64,000 nucleotides of DNA, from positions 19,013,550 through 19,077,549 of the forward strand of contig CM053243.1 in the NCBI GenBank assembly GCA_028583405.1, read 5' to 3'. A program made the translations under genes and the position numbers. The notes beneath the pieces were generated by a model. The model was given only the letters and a program-made list of their open reading frames with translations. It ran no database searches and had not been told where the DNA came from. Source of the stretch: Pogonophryne albipinna. Taxonomy: Eukaryota; Chordata; Actinopteri; Perciformes; Artedidraconidae. Of this stretch, positions 1 through 37,816 are shown piece after piece. Positions within the stretch are counted from its first letter, which is position 1, and each line of letters starts with the position of its first letter.

Positions 1-72
1 ATGTGATGTCGTGAAATAATGCTCTAGGAATGGGACAAAAAAAGTCTTGAAAACTAAGAGAGATAGAGATTA

Positions 73-6537
<6,465 letters not shown>

Positions 6538-8891
6538 ATCAGCTATCTTCCCTGGGCTTCACTGGAGTATCGCTGCCTGCTGGAGTCAACAAGAAGTACT
6601 GTACCGTGCACCATGCACACAATGTCAAACCGTAACCTCGCGAGATTCTAGTTACAAAATAACTGGTCGTGGTCTCACATGTGGGACTTGTTTGATAATC
6701 ATTTAAATCCGAAAGACATATCTTTCTTTTACCACTATGGGTTCAAATCATGACTGGATAATGGTTATAAATTCTTCAAGCTAAAAACAATAAATTAAAA
6801 TCATTAGTATCTGTATCACAAAGCCTTGGAGTTTGACTGGTTCACTGAGTTCATTCTGTACATGTATGTACCAGTCTATGGTATGTACACATACTTATGC
6901 ATTGATATGTTTGCGACCAGACCTCCTGTTTATGATGGTGTAATAAGGGAATTTACATATAATATAACTATAATGTTGTATTTTGAATTCTAATATCGCA
7001 GATATTGGATCTGAATAAGGGTTCTTATTAGATTATTTACAGCACAGGACATACTGTATTTTGCATAATCACTGGCAGAATTCCAAGTCCTCGACCACTG
7101 TCAATGCACCATATGTTTTCACAAGTGGAGCCAAAAGAGGCGTGGACGCTCTCCCTTTTGGACTTTATACTTTATAAGCAGTGGTTGGATGTACATACTC
7201 AAATAGGCTATTCTAGTTTAACCTTTAATACATACGTTCAAATTGTACACATATAACAGATCTAAATAAACGTGTCAAAGCATTACTAACTATTGCTTTG
7301 TTACAGCATGGGCACATCTTGCATTTTGGGGCCAGTGTTGTTGTCGACTGTTGAATAACACATTGTACCATCATTTAACATAATACATACATTGGGGATG
7401 GATTTAGAGCATACCAGGCAGAAGAGCAGGGGCCCAAGGGTCAGGGGGCCAGAGAGCCTTTGAGGCAGGGCTTGTATTAAAAGAGGTATCAACATTAGTT
7501 TTTTTTAAGTCAAATGGCTTAGTCAAGAGAAGGCAAGACCCAGTGACTGTTTAGGCCTGATCATAAATGTAATTTTCTTATCATTTTGATTTAAAAGTTT
7601 AAAGGTTTTACACACGTTAAAATGAGGTCCAGTTATTATCATTTGTCCACGAACAGATGACAGTTGAACTGGAGTTAAGCACAAAACTGCAGTTGTAATG
7701 CATCCATTACTTTATTCATGCACTACTCGACATGTTATACAACAGGGCATGGGTATTCCCAACTCCATTAGTTTGAAAAAAAAATACAGTACATCATGCT
7801 GAAAGATAACACAGCCATCATTAATTATTTTTAAACAAATATTTGAGGTCAACAATTACACATTATCAAAGTTGTCACGTAACATCTTTGACATTCCTGG
7901 ACAACATGTGCTATAGGTCATTTAAGACTGAAACCATTAACATGATGGTAAATGTAATAAGACGTTTGGATAACAGCTGTATGTAACCTGACTATCTTAG
8001 GCACACAATGTTCATTAGTATTCACAACCATGTGCTACTCACTGCACTAAACTGAACAGATCAAACGCATAACAAACCGTCTGAAATGAGTTCACAGTTT
8101 TGAATAAAGGAAAGCACATTTAACTTTATTTTTTGTAGCTCTACAATTCTTCTTACAAGAAAAAATATACTGGTGATGCATGCGGTGATAATATACCTGT
8201 TGCCAATATCTGAATATGATCACATAGTCAATCTATTTATTGGATTTATTATTGTAAACTAATTGTGCACTTTAAGTTGTTCATAATAAACTGCTGCTTG
8301 GAAATGATAGCTTAGAAGGTAAATCTCCTAAATTACAATAGCCTGTTCACAAAATTGTGGTATAAAACAAAAACTGGAAGCTAAAGCGAAAGTTCCGTTT
8401 AATATTACTAATGTTAATTAGTCTTTTAAAGCTAGTTATTATCCATTTATCATATATGGCAACCTTAAAGTTTATTATTCAGCGATGTTGGCAGTTTAGG
8501 TTAATGAAGTCGAGGATCGTAATGGTTAATATACAACAACTCCTGCATGCATAATCACCCATGTTGATGTGGCTTTTCTCTATATTTTATACATTTATAC
8601 AAGCAGACGCACAAAATAACTCACTCACACAAACACATACACAGTGTTCAGTACATCCAGTTTCAGTATGAATCAAAAAGTTGGATAAAAATATATATAT
8701 ATTAATTTCCAGATGGGTTTCTAAGTACCCTGCTTCATGTTTAGTGCACAGGAAGATATAGACACTACAATATTAACATACGCACAAAACAAACCAGGAC
8801 AAGGACGAAAAGCTAGTCTTCTGTTGATTGGGTAGAGCACAACACGAGGCAAAGTGCAACATCCAGAAACATCAGGCGGTCCTCTCCAGAG
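6538..8891. other. intergenic: upstream of AFG3L1 and 3' flank of DEF8
   Basis: No gene is seen in this AT-rich stretch. The part near 6540-6660 should hold the AFG3L1 promoter; no TATA box was evident. The part from about 7700 to 8891 is the likely DEF8 3' UTR (minus strand), with several possible polyadenylation signals visible as TTTATT on the plus strand (for example near 8123 and 8235). No clear transposon was recognised here. Confidence 0.5.
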
Positions 8892-28710
<19,819 letters not shown>

Positions 28711-29560
28711 AATGCTAAACATGTAGGATGTTAAATATTAATTATAAAAGCTTTTTAATAATATAAAATATAATATATATAATATAATATAAAAAGGGCA
28801 CATCAACAATAGACAGATGTCAACAGACAGCTAACGACAGCTAGCTCACTAGCTTTGAAAAAAACAAGCATCTGCTGGATGCTAATGTTAGCTTATTAAA
28901 CGTTCCTGTTTGCTCAATAGCTTACCCCGTTGTCGACACTAGTAATCGTTAAGGACTCGGCAGCAGTAAAATATATTTGATGGTTGACACCAATGGTTAA
29001 AATGAACAGTTTTCCCCGTGGTGGGTTGTCTCTTCCATCAGCAACATCACAAGACAAAAGTGTCAAGTCATCCATTGTTTAAAAATCGATTCCCGGTAAG
29101 TATTTTCAAAATAAAACCCGTTTGGCACTTAGGAGTCTTGGTACCTTCCAAATAACTTCCTCAAAGATTACAAATCGTCCCATTGAATTGAAAAAGAGGT
29201 GTTTCCCAGAACATCTAACAGCCTAATAACTGACTATTAAATTAGATAGTGCACTGATGATAGGAATGGACATTTCATCAAATATTACAATTTACAAGTT
29301 GTCGTTTCTGAGTGTCTAACAAGAAGGGGGAATATAGTTGGTCTAAATGCTATGGGAAAGTATGCCTGTATTCAGAGATGTACACGGTTAGACCTGTGTT
29401 GTCATTGCACATGACTAAAATCTGTTGTGCAGCAGCTCGTACAGTGGTACATCATCACACATAGCCCTTAATGCTGCAATTACTGTGTAAGTGGCTTTGT
29501 GGTTGTCTTGAATATCCATGTCAGATGAAGCCTTTTGAGAACCAATTGGCTGGAAATCTT
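28711..29560. other. upstream flank and presumed promoter region of DEF8
   Basis: No coding sequence. It holds an AT-rich tract (ATAATATAAAATATAATATA near 28760) just upstream of the first DEF8 exon, then unique AT-rich DNA. The transcription start is not identifiable by eye. Confidence 0.4.
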
Positions 29561-29569
29561 CAAAGCTTC

Positions 29570-30145
29570 GTAAGGCTTCATCTCGCCATCACTAGTTTAA
29601 ATGTAGTCTGGAATCGGATCGCTGGGTTGCTAGAAACACAGCTGTCATCAGACTGGCAGGCTGTTACTTGCTCTGCTCAACTCCCCTCCATTTAAATGGA
29701 CTCAGTAGCGCCCGCTGCTCCGTGGAGAATAACTAAGGACATTTGTGAGAAAATCCTCAGCACCACAACCACGGCGGTCCTGCCAAAAGTCACGTGATAT
29801 TTTGTTGTCTCTGTAGGATTGTTTGTAGGCCTACTCGTAGAGAAAAAGGTTTTGTACTTGTAAAACCTATGCTGTATTTGTTTCTGTGTTTGTACTCGTA
29901 GAAAATATGTTTGTGTAGCCTACTTGTAAAACTTAAGCTGGATTTGTCTCTGAAACATGATGTAGGCTATTAGAACAATGTAATGTGTTTGTCTGATAGA
30001 CACGTTTTTTATTTGCAAAACTGAATGCATTCTTTTGTAGAGGTGTTTTGTATTTGCAAACCAGTTTGTTAGTGAATCAAAAGGTATTTGTAAAACTAGT
30101 TTAGTTTGTTTGTGGAGTTATGGTAGGAAATTAGCTCCACAGGCG
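29570..30145. mobile_element. one-ended relative of the 9.8 kb fold-back element
   Basis: Shares with 9797-12833 the motifs GGATCGCTGGGTTGCTAGAA, CAGTAGCGCCCGCTGCTCCG, CTGCCAAAAGTCACGTGA, the TTTGTACTTGTAAAACCTAT-type A/T repeats, and the terminus TTTGTGGAGTTATGGTAGGA. It represents one arm of the family, including the segment missing from the right arm of the larger copy. Confidence 0.6.
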
Positions 30146-31017
30146 CGCGCTCTCACGCTGAGCCACATCATAGCCTTCATAGAATCCAAATAATGAACTC
30201 GGAGGTAACCTCACGAGGAAGCAACTACCATGAAATTATTATTTCAACAAGGTGACCAAACATGTTTTGCCTAAAAATACCAATTATGAAAATGAAGGAT
30301 TATTCATTCATTTTGGGTTCATGTTTCATGTTCTTCTTCTGTACAAACCAAAAGTAATTTCAAAAGATACAGGTCATAACATTCTGGTAAAAAAAAAAAA
30401 CCTATATCAACCAAACTCAACAACTAAGCAGTGAAGAGTTAAAGAGGAAGGGAAAGTGACTAAAAGATCCCCAGAATTAAAAAAAAATACATCTAGTGCT
30501 AATGCTCGTTCTCTGCTAAAAATATGAAATAACAATTAATGTAGTTCTTCCAAAGGAGGCCCATGGGTGAACCATTATCAACTCAGTATTTTTGGAATGA
30601 TTTAAAAACAATTACGGTTTTTAATTTCCTCCATGAGGACATTCAAGAATTTACATTTGTTCCAGATGGAAATCCCCCCTCCCAGCAGTGTTGTTGAGAC
30701 CATGTTGTACAGCAACTGAACTTGATCATGAGATTGAAAAAGTTGCTTTTCAAGAACGTCTCTGTTCTGTTCTCAAAGGCCCTTCTGTCTGCTAAGAACA
30801 AATGTTGCATTGCATATTTTTAAGGCATAAATAAAGTGTTCATGTTGCATGTGAATACGTTCATGTCTATTGACGTCTATTTAAATTCATGTATTTTTCT
30901 GTCTTGGTTCATCATCTGCAGAAATTACCTTGCACGTGACGTTTTTGCAGAGATACTTCTAGATGTGTAATGACCATAGACTGTATATATAAGGTAATGA
31001 CCTAAGGTCATGACAGT

Positions 31018-31372
31018 ACACTCACAGAAATGAATCATGGTAGAGTTTATTTTTAAGCATTTAAATCTATTTGATTTTATTTAAATACTCATATTTTTTT
31101 GATTTATGTATTGAAATTAATTATAATCTGTATAATTCCTGTCAATTCTAAAATATATTGAATGTAATTACTTAGAGGTTAAACAATAGCAGGATACTCA
31201 CAGAAATGAATCATGGTAGAGTTTATTTTTAAGCATATAAATCTATTTGATTTTATTTAAATACTCGTATTTTTTAAATGTATGTATTTAAATTAATTAT
31301 AATCTGTATAATTCTGTAAATTCTAAAATATATTAAATGTAATTAGTTAATACATATTAACATGGTTTAAAT
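31018..31372 (+). repeat. tandem duplication of a ~177 bp AT-rich unit
   Basis: The unit starting CTCACAGAAATGAATCATGG occurs at about 31020 and again at about 31197. Both copies continue with TAGAGTTTATTTTTAAGCAT and end in GAATGTAATTA/AAATGTAATTA-like sequence. The copies differ at a handful of positions. Confidence 0.75.
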
Positions 31373-31927
31373 AATCAAAGCTGTGAAACAAACAAGATTA
31401 TTTTATTTAAAATGTATGTGATTGGTTTACATACAACTTGAAATCGGGAAACAGGAAATTACATCCTTATTTTCCGTTGGACTTCATGTGGTACCTGTCA
31501 CTACCATGGATGTATAATAAGAACTGGATACAGCGTGGGAGGCGGGGCCTCATTCATTCCTATGAGAGTTGCTCATTAGCGCATGATGATAAAATGGCCC
31601 AACTTTTGAGAGAGCGAAACGTCACAGATTACCCGGCATGCCTGAGAAGTACCCGTATGTGCGCTCATAGCGCATGCGCAACTTTAACCAAAATGCTCGT
31701 TCACATCAAGCACGTCAATTTGCGTACACGTAACAGCACCGCACGTTCATGACAGCATGGATGGATTTGATATTAACGAGGCGGCAGTTAGCAGCTAGCG
31801 GCTAGCTAGTAATTATGCTAATGTACACATCAATCGTTATGTACTTATATTACGCTGTAACAGGATCTAGTGATATCCAAGCAACAGAGCTTCATTTAGC
31901 ATGAAAGAATGATTGCACTGTATATAT

Positions 31928-33291
31928 CAGTGACGTGCGGTGAGGTTCATGGCTGGTGAGGCACTGACTCTTTCAGAGTCAGATTTACAAATATTATATA
32001 TTTTGACCTTAAAGGTGGGGTAGGTAATTTTGGAGAAACCAGCTCGAGTGAGCTAGAATTTGAAAATACACAGGCCCTCCTCCAACACACACGAACGCGC
32101 ACATGACCAATGAGGGCACGAGATACATTTGTGCACAGATGGAAGGCTGACAGGCAGGTTATTTTAGCCGGGCCGGCTAAAATGAGTGGTCGTGCTTTTT
32201 ACAGTACTACGGCTTCCACAGATGAAATGTTTTAATGTATTTTTTGTCAAAGCACTTAAGATATTCATTGCTATCGGGATGTTAAGAGCATTCCATGGAA
32301 TATAACAAAAAGTGTATATCGTGCCGGTTTCTCAAACTTACCTACCCCACCTTTAATCGAAATATTCTGTTATTTTCAAAAGCTTTTTTAGTCTGATGCT
32401 TCGATTCATTTTAAACAGACCGTTCAACAAAAGGATAGCCTACCCAAAATCTAAATATTGGATTGTTCTCTCTTAGTAAGATCCAATTTTCATTACAAAT
32501 GTGGTCTTACCTTGACTTGAAGATGAAGTCCATGCTATCCTTCTGGACAACAATCTTTATTACTTTTTTGTAAAAGTCCTCCTTATCTTCCTCTAGTTTC
32601 AAAAGTCTAGTTTGTTGTTTGCTCTACCGTCTCTGCGTAGAATAACAGTAGCAACAAGAACCTGTGGGCTCACTTGCGCCCCCTTCAGTGCGGCAGAGGT
32701 TGTGGCTGCCTCCCCTGGTGCTTTTTTCATTGCCGTTGTATGATGAGACCAGCGAGCTTAAATATCATATATATGTGAAATAAGTTATTTAGAGACTATG
32801 GATGGCGAGGATAAATGTAATAAAGGGATCTACAAACATTACATTGGTGACATACAGTGAGATGGTGCAGGCATGCGCTTAGGGCCCGCTTTCCAGACAG
32901 TTTCTGTGGGGTGACGCATCTGAGGTGAGGCAGAGCTCATCTGTGCCTCACCTCACCCCACAGTAACTGGCTTGAGCGCGCTCACAAAATAAGTGCCCGC
33001 TAAATTAGTGCCCGTGCTCCAGCCAGTTACTGTGGGCTTCTGTGAGGCAGAGCTCGTCCCTGCCTCACTTCTCAATCTCATCGCTCCCCGTAGTTGTAGC
33101 GGAGCTCGGCAAATTAACCGATTTTTACTATAAAAAGCGATTGGAATCATACAGAAATCACATTTACAACACAGATCAGTGGACACATTTTATTATTATT
33201 ATTATTTGTATTATTATTCTTTTTTTCCGTTACATTGGAGAATGACAAGTGAGGCTCTGCCTCACCTGCCTCCCCTGACCGCACGTCGCTG
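31928..33291. mobile_element. hAT-like nonautonomous element with a nested MITE
   Basis: Inverted ends: CAGTGACGTGCGGTGAGG on the left, and CCTGACCGCACGTCGCTG on the right (complement CAGCGACGTGCGGTCAGG). The flanking 8-mers GTATATAT and GTGTATAT differ at one base, consistent with an 8 bp hAT target duplication, although the TA-rich flank weakens this. A copy of the TTAAAGGTGGGG MITE (32009-32356) lies inside. The right part repeats GTGAGGCAGAGCTC. No transposase frame. Confidence 0.65.
32009..32356 (+). mobile_element. MITE of the TTAAAGGTGGGG family, copy E
   Basis: Both termini are present (TTAAAGGTGGGGTAGG and CCTACCCCACCTTTAA). It is inserted within the hAT-like element 31928-33291 and is therefore younger than it. 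TTAA at both outer ends fits a TTAA target preference. Confidence 0.8.
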
Positions 33292-33328
<37 letters not shown>

Positions 33329-33332
33329 CCTA
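33292..33332. repeat. TA dinucleotide microsatellite
   Basis: About 15 TA units follow the right end of the hAT-like element directly. Confidence 0.9.
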
Positions 33333-33381
33333 TATATACTTATAATAATAAGTAATATTAACTTTATTTAATACAACATTT

Positions 33382-33760
33382 ACGCCCCGTCTACACTACA
33401 GGCATCAAAAAATCTTGAAGCTGGGCGTGTCTGAGGCTTGGCGATTTCTCGCGCCCAAGGCAACCAACAACCAATCACATGAATCTCCCGCCCCCGACAT
33501 ACAAAGCAATAGCAATGTTAAAACAAAGTAAACTGGATATAAACTCCACGAACAGGCGAAAACCTACCAGTTTCACCCACTGTCTCTGCCACCTCCCTCC
33601 ATGCCTGGTTCCTCCGGTTTGTATCCCGGTAAATAGTTCTGTTCGTAAAGAACCGGGTGATTTGCTACCGTAATTTCTCGTTTGGAATATGAGGAAATGA
33701 ACTGCGGTCTGGCTCTCCCAGCTTGCACGCGGTTTGATTGGCTAGCGTGGCGCGGTCCCG
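33382..33760 (-). mobile_element. half copy of the MADF-bearing Harbinger-like element
   Basis: Starts ACGCCCCGTCTACACTACAG and shares AACCAATCACATGAATCTCC and GACATACAAAGCAATAGCAA with 22786-23773. On the minus strand it retains part of the MADF exon (YRDTNRRNQAWREVAETVG) and the following GT donor, but the start-codon region is degraded. No inverted partner arm is seen, so this is a single-armed copy. Confidence 0.6.
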
Positions 33761-34508
33761 TGGGTTAGATGCGCGTTCATAATGCAGAGGGAAATAACTC
33801 TCAGAATAACGTTATTAGCACATTATTACAACTTGAGGAACGAATGTTTTTAATAAGGGCTATACAAGTGTTCATACTGGGTAGTTTATTTAGTTTAAAA
33901 AAAATTATCCAACGATTTACAGACCATTCTTTCCCCATGTAAATCAATGGGAAAAAGTGTTTCCGGGCCTGGCAACCAAACGGAAGTGTAGTACCGCCGT
34001 TTGGCCAGCACAAATATTTTCATGTGAGTCCGGCGCACTTCCTGGGGGCTTGGTCACTACCCGTTCCGTCCCCCTGCCCGATCGGTACTGCGCATGTGCG
34101 AGATGGTCCGCCATATTGGACAACTCCGGACGGCAACCCAAGATGGACACTTGACACAGTGGCTTTTAGCAAAGCTCAAAAAGAAAACTCGAGAGAGATG
34201 AGTTATTGTTATTACAACGTGACTTCACTATTATTTAACAACTCTTTTTATTGGGTTCTTTTATTTGGGGTTAAGTACATTGTCAGAATAAGTGAGAAAT
34301 GAATTTAACTTCTGTTAGACAGCCATATGCCATACATTTTTGCATACATTCACAGTAAATATTTATTCAGTATGATAGCTGTCTAACTTCCCAATTCCCA
34401 CTTCCTGAGAACTTACGTTCACGGTGGGAGGAGTGGAAGAACGGTCTTCAAAGGCTAAAGGAAGTCACTATACCCAGATGCTACCACCCTCAAGACTTTG
34501 GTAAAATT

Positions 34509-36590
34509 GTGAGAGTAGAACTGCACCACTTCTCAGATGCTAGCAATGTCGGATACGGTGCATGTTCCTACCTCAGGTACAAGAATGACAAAGACGAAAT
34601 CCATTGCAGCCTCGTAATGTCAAAGGCAAGAGTCGCACCTACTAAGATCACCAGCATTCCCAGACTTGAACTCACAGCCGCGGTCACCTCAGCCAGGATG
34701 AACGTTTTGTTGAAAACTGAGCTTGAGATGAAAATTGACGAAGAATACTTCTGGACTGACTCTCAGGTGGTGCTTGCATACATCAACAACGAAGCAAGAA
34801 GGTTTCATGTGTTCGTTGCAAATCGTGTTCAACTGATAAGAGATAATACACAAGCAACCCAGTGGCACTACGTTGATACAACACAAAACCCAGCTGACCA
34901 TGCCTCCAGAGGTCTTCATGCAGCGGACATCACTTCAACTATCTGGTTATTAGGGCCTACGTTTTTATGGGAACAGAAGGCGCTTCCATCACCTACCCCT
35001 TCAACTGAGCTGCTAGTTGGTGATCCAGAAGTTAAATCGATTCAAGCATTCGCAACTCAAGTCAGCGAGCAGCAGGACGTTCTAAGTCGCCTGAGTCGGT
35101 TCTCTTCATGGACTACGCTCGTTAAGGTGGTTGCAAGAATCAAGAGACTAGGGTCCAAGCAAAAACACGGCAACCTTGTGACAGTCGAAGAACGTAGGAG
35201 GGCCATTGAAGCGGTGATTAGGCTCGTCCAGCAGCAAGCTTTCTCAAAAGAGATAAAGGCATTTCAAAAGGATGTTCAAGGAGACAGTCTCCCAAGTTCA
35301 AGTCCTCTTCTTCGTCTGGACCCCATCCTGAACGGAGAACTCATCTGCGTTGGAGGAAGACTTGGAAAGTCAACCCTTAGTCAAGAACTAAAGCACCCCA
35401 TCATACTCCCGAAAGACAGCCACATCACCAAGCTGATTCTGTCTCACTACCACGTCCAGATCTGCCATCAGGGCCGAGGTCAAACCTTAATGGAAATCAG
35501 AGCCAATGGATTTTGGGCTATTGGTGGGAGCAAATTAGTTGCCAAATTGATACACAGATGCGTGCAATGCCGGAAGCTCAGAAGACCAGCTGGGGAGCAA
35601 CGAATGTCTGAACTGCCCAAAGAACGTGTCGAAGCTTCGGCTCCTTTCACATCTTGTGGTATGGACTGCTTTGGCCCATTTGTAATCAAGCGGGGCCGTA
35701 AAGAGTGCAAGAGGTACGGCCTCATCTTTACATGTCTGTCCTCTCGAGCAGTTCATATTGAAATGCTTGAAGATCTGTCCACGGACGCCTTCATTAACGC
35801 CTTAAGGTGCTTCATTAGTCTAAGAGGAGCTGTATGCGTTCTGCGCTGTGATCAGGGCACAAACTTCGTTGGGGCAAAAAACGAGCTCCAAAGGGCACTG
35901 AAGCAATGCGACACCAAGGTATTGGAAGCATTCCTCGCAGATAAGCAGTGCGAGTTCATTCTCAACGCTCCTTCCGCAAGTCATGCAGGTGGCGTCTGGG
36001 AACGGCAGATTCGTACCATTCGCAATGTGCTGAACGTTACAATCGCACAATGTCCAGGCAGATTAGACGATGCCTCCCTCCGAACTCTGCTTTATGAAGC
36101 AATGGCTATCGTCAACAGCCGTCCACTAAACGTTGATGTAATCAGTGATCCCAAGTCACTAGAGCCACTTACCCCAAACCACCTCATCTTGATGAAATCT
36201 AAGATTGCTCTTCCACCTCCTGGAATGTTTGAGAAGGAAGACACGTACTCGGCCAAAAGGTGGCGACGAGTGCAATACCTGACCGAACAGTTCTGGAGTC
36301 GGTGGAAGAAAGAATACCTCCAGAACGTTTCCTTAAGACAAAAGTGGCACATACCCCGGCGCAACCTGAAGGTTAACGACATAGTCATTATCAAGGAAGA
36401 CATGCTTCCAAGGAATCAGTGGCAGCTAGGGCGAGTGGTCGAGACAACTGAAGGGACCGATGGTTTGGTTCGTCGAGTCAAGGTGCAAGTTGGAGATCGG
36501 AAATCAACAAAGAAACAAGATTACACCTCCAAACCCTCGATCATAGAACGTCCCATTCAGAAGCTAGTTTTACTCATTGAAGGTGAATAA
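34509..36590 (+). CDS. BEL/Pao polyprotein fragment: RNase H and integrase
   Basis: An uninterrupted 693-codon frame; in-phase coding actually extends upstream to about 34400 (EEWKNGLQRLKEVTIPRCYH), so ATG 34509 is not a genuine start. RNase H motifs are HHFSDASNVGYGA, SIPRLELTAA, FWTDSQVVLA and NPADHASRG. The integrase zinc finger shows H and H in SHYHVQICHQGRG and the cysteine pair in RCVQCRKLRRP. The core has Asp in GMDCFGPF, Asp in RCDQGTNFVGA and Glu in GGVWERQIRTIRN, a complete DDE triad. The C-terminal domain (WQLGRVVETTEG, GLVRRVKVQ) is typical of Pao integrases. Lack of stops suggests a recent insertion despite the missing front half. Confidence 0.9.
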   Translation: MRVELHHFSDASNVGYGACSYLRYKNDKDEIHCSLVMSKARVAPTKITSIPRLELTAAVTSARMNVLLKTELEMKIDEEYFWTDSQVVLAYINNEARRFHVFVANRVQLIRDNTQATQWHYVDTTQNPADHASRGLHAADITSTIWLLGPTFLWEQKALPSPTPSTELLVGDPEVKSIQAFATQVSEQQDVLSRLSRFSSWTTLVKVVARIKRLGSKQKHGNLVTVEERRRAIEAVIRLVQQQAFSKEIKAFQKDVQGDSLPSSSPLLRLDPILNGELICVGGRLGKSTLSQELKHPIILPKDSHITKLILSHYHVQICHQGRGQTLMEIRANGFWAIGGSKLVAKLIHRCVQCRKLRRPAGEQRMSELPKERVEASAPFTSCGMDCFGPFVIKRGRKECKRYGLIFTCLSSRAVHIEMLEDLSTDAFINALRCFISLRGAVCVLRCDQGTNFVGAKNELQRALKQCDTKVLEAFLADKQCEFILNAPSASHAGGVWERQIRTIRNVLNVTIAQCPGRLDDASLRTLLYEAMAIVNSRPLNVDVISDPKSLEPLTPNHLILMKSKIALPPPGMFEKEDTYSAKRWRRVQYLTEQFWSRWKKEYLQNVSLRQKWHIPRRNLKVNDIVIIKEDMLPRNQWQLGRVVETTEGTDGLVRRVKVQVGDRKSTKKQDYTSKPSIIERPIQKLVLLIEGE

Positions 36591-36778
36591 TTGGCTAAAA
36601 TACACTTGCATCAGACATACTAGTAAACATGTTTGCTAAGGCGACAAAGCTTATTTGTGTGTGTGAACCACCATACCTTTAAGTGTGTTTTGTTTTTTGA
36701 CGGTCTAGAAATCCTGTATGATTCACCCAGTTTGTTTACCTCGTTAAGTTTGTTCATCAGGACAGGATATGGTGGGAG

Positions 36779-37112
36779 TGTAACTGACCGCTACGTTATT
36801 TTAATATGCATGGTTAGGGGCGGGCGTAGGTATGGGTGTGACGCTGCGAACCCCGGAATCATAACTGATTTAAACTGTTCCCAGGCAACGAGGTCTAGCC
36901 TGTGCTACGGACCTCTCAAACATACATGTAAGTTACAGAATTGCCACGAACATCGTGTTATATAATCGGTTTATATAGGTTTTAATTGAAACTGTGTGTG
37001 TTGTTCCTTGGCTCAACTGTTCATAGTGCCAAGTGAATATATTAAGATAAGGACTGCCATGCCTGACGTCGCACATATTGCACCCTCGGTGAGCGGAGCG
37101 AGGTACGTTACA
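36779..37112 (+). repeat. probable BEL/Pao 3' LTR
   Basis: TG...CA bounded with 6 bp inverted ends TGTAAC/GTTACA and a preceding polypurine tract. About 334 bp. No 5' partner is in the window, so the boundaries rest on these signals alone. Confidence 0.6.
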
Positions 37113-37816
37113 GGGACTGTATTACAAGTGTTTGTTTGATCCGTGAATATATATTTGTGATTTAATCAATGATTTGTACTTGTTCTATGTCTGTATATAT
37201 TTTAGTTTTCACGATGATTGAAAGACCATTAAAGAAACTGCATCCGTCGAGACTCTGCTGTGATTATTGCCGAGGGCAGCTACAAAAGGTTTTGATTTGC
37301 AATATTTATACAACAAATCGATATGTGTATGTATTTACATCAATATGTTTTAAAAAATAAAATAGAATTTGCTAATATTAAGTGATAATATTAGGATTAG
37401 TGTGAACAACTAGTTTACATGTTAGGCTAACAGTGCCTTGGTTAAAGAGCCTGTTGCTGTTTATTTATAGCTTTTAATTCTTTAAAACCAATATTATCTT
37501 CTTAAACTTGTATGGTAGTCAGGAGCATCACTTTCTAATGTTTATTGATATATTTAGAGGGAAGGGATCTAAAGTAATGCTTTAAAATTCAGATTAGATT
37601 AATGTCTACCATTTTCTTAAATTCATGGTAGTTTCAGTAATCCCATGGTAATTGAGGACACAAGTTATCTAAATGACTAATGTAATCTTTATGGCTTTCA
37701 GAAAGGACAGGAGACCGACAGGTGACTATCAAAGGACTAGCAGCAGCATGATGATGATGATGTTAAATGTGTTGTTTTAGGAACATCCATTGCAAATACA
37801 TGGAATTCAATAAACA

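Larger units (their letters stand above)
34400..37112 (+). mobile_element. BEL/Pao LTR retrotransposon, 3' portion with 3' LTR
   Basis: Coding similarity begins abruptly near 34400, in the region preceding RNase H, and runs through integrase to a stop at 36590. A purine-rich tract (GGTGGGAG) at 36771 immediately precedes the probable LTR at 36779-37112, which begins TGTAAC and ends GTTACA. Gag, protease, reverse transcriptase and the 5' LTR are absent on the left, so the copy is 5'-truncated or deleted. Confidence 0.8.
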
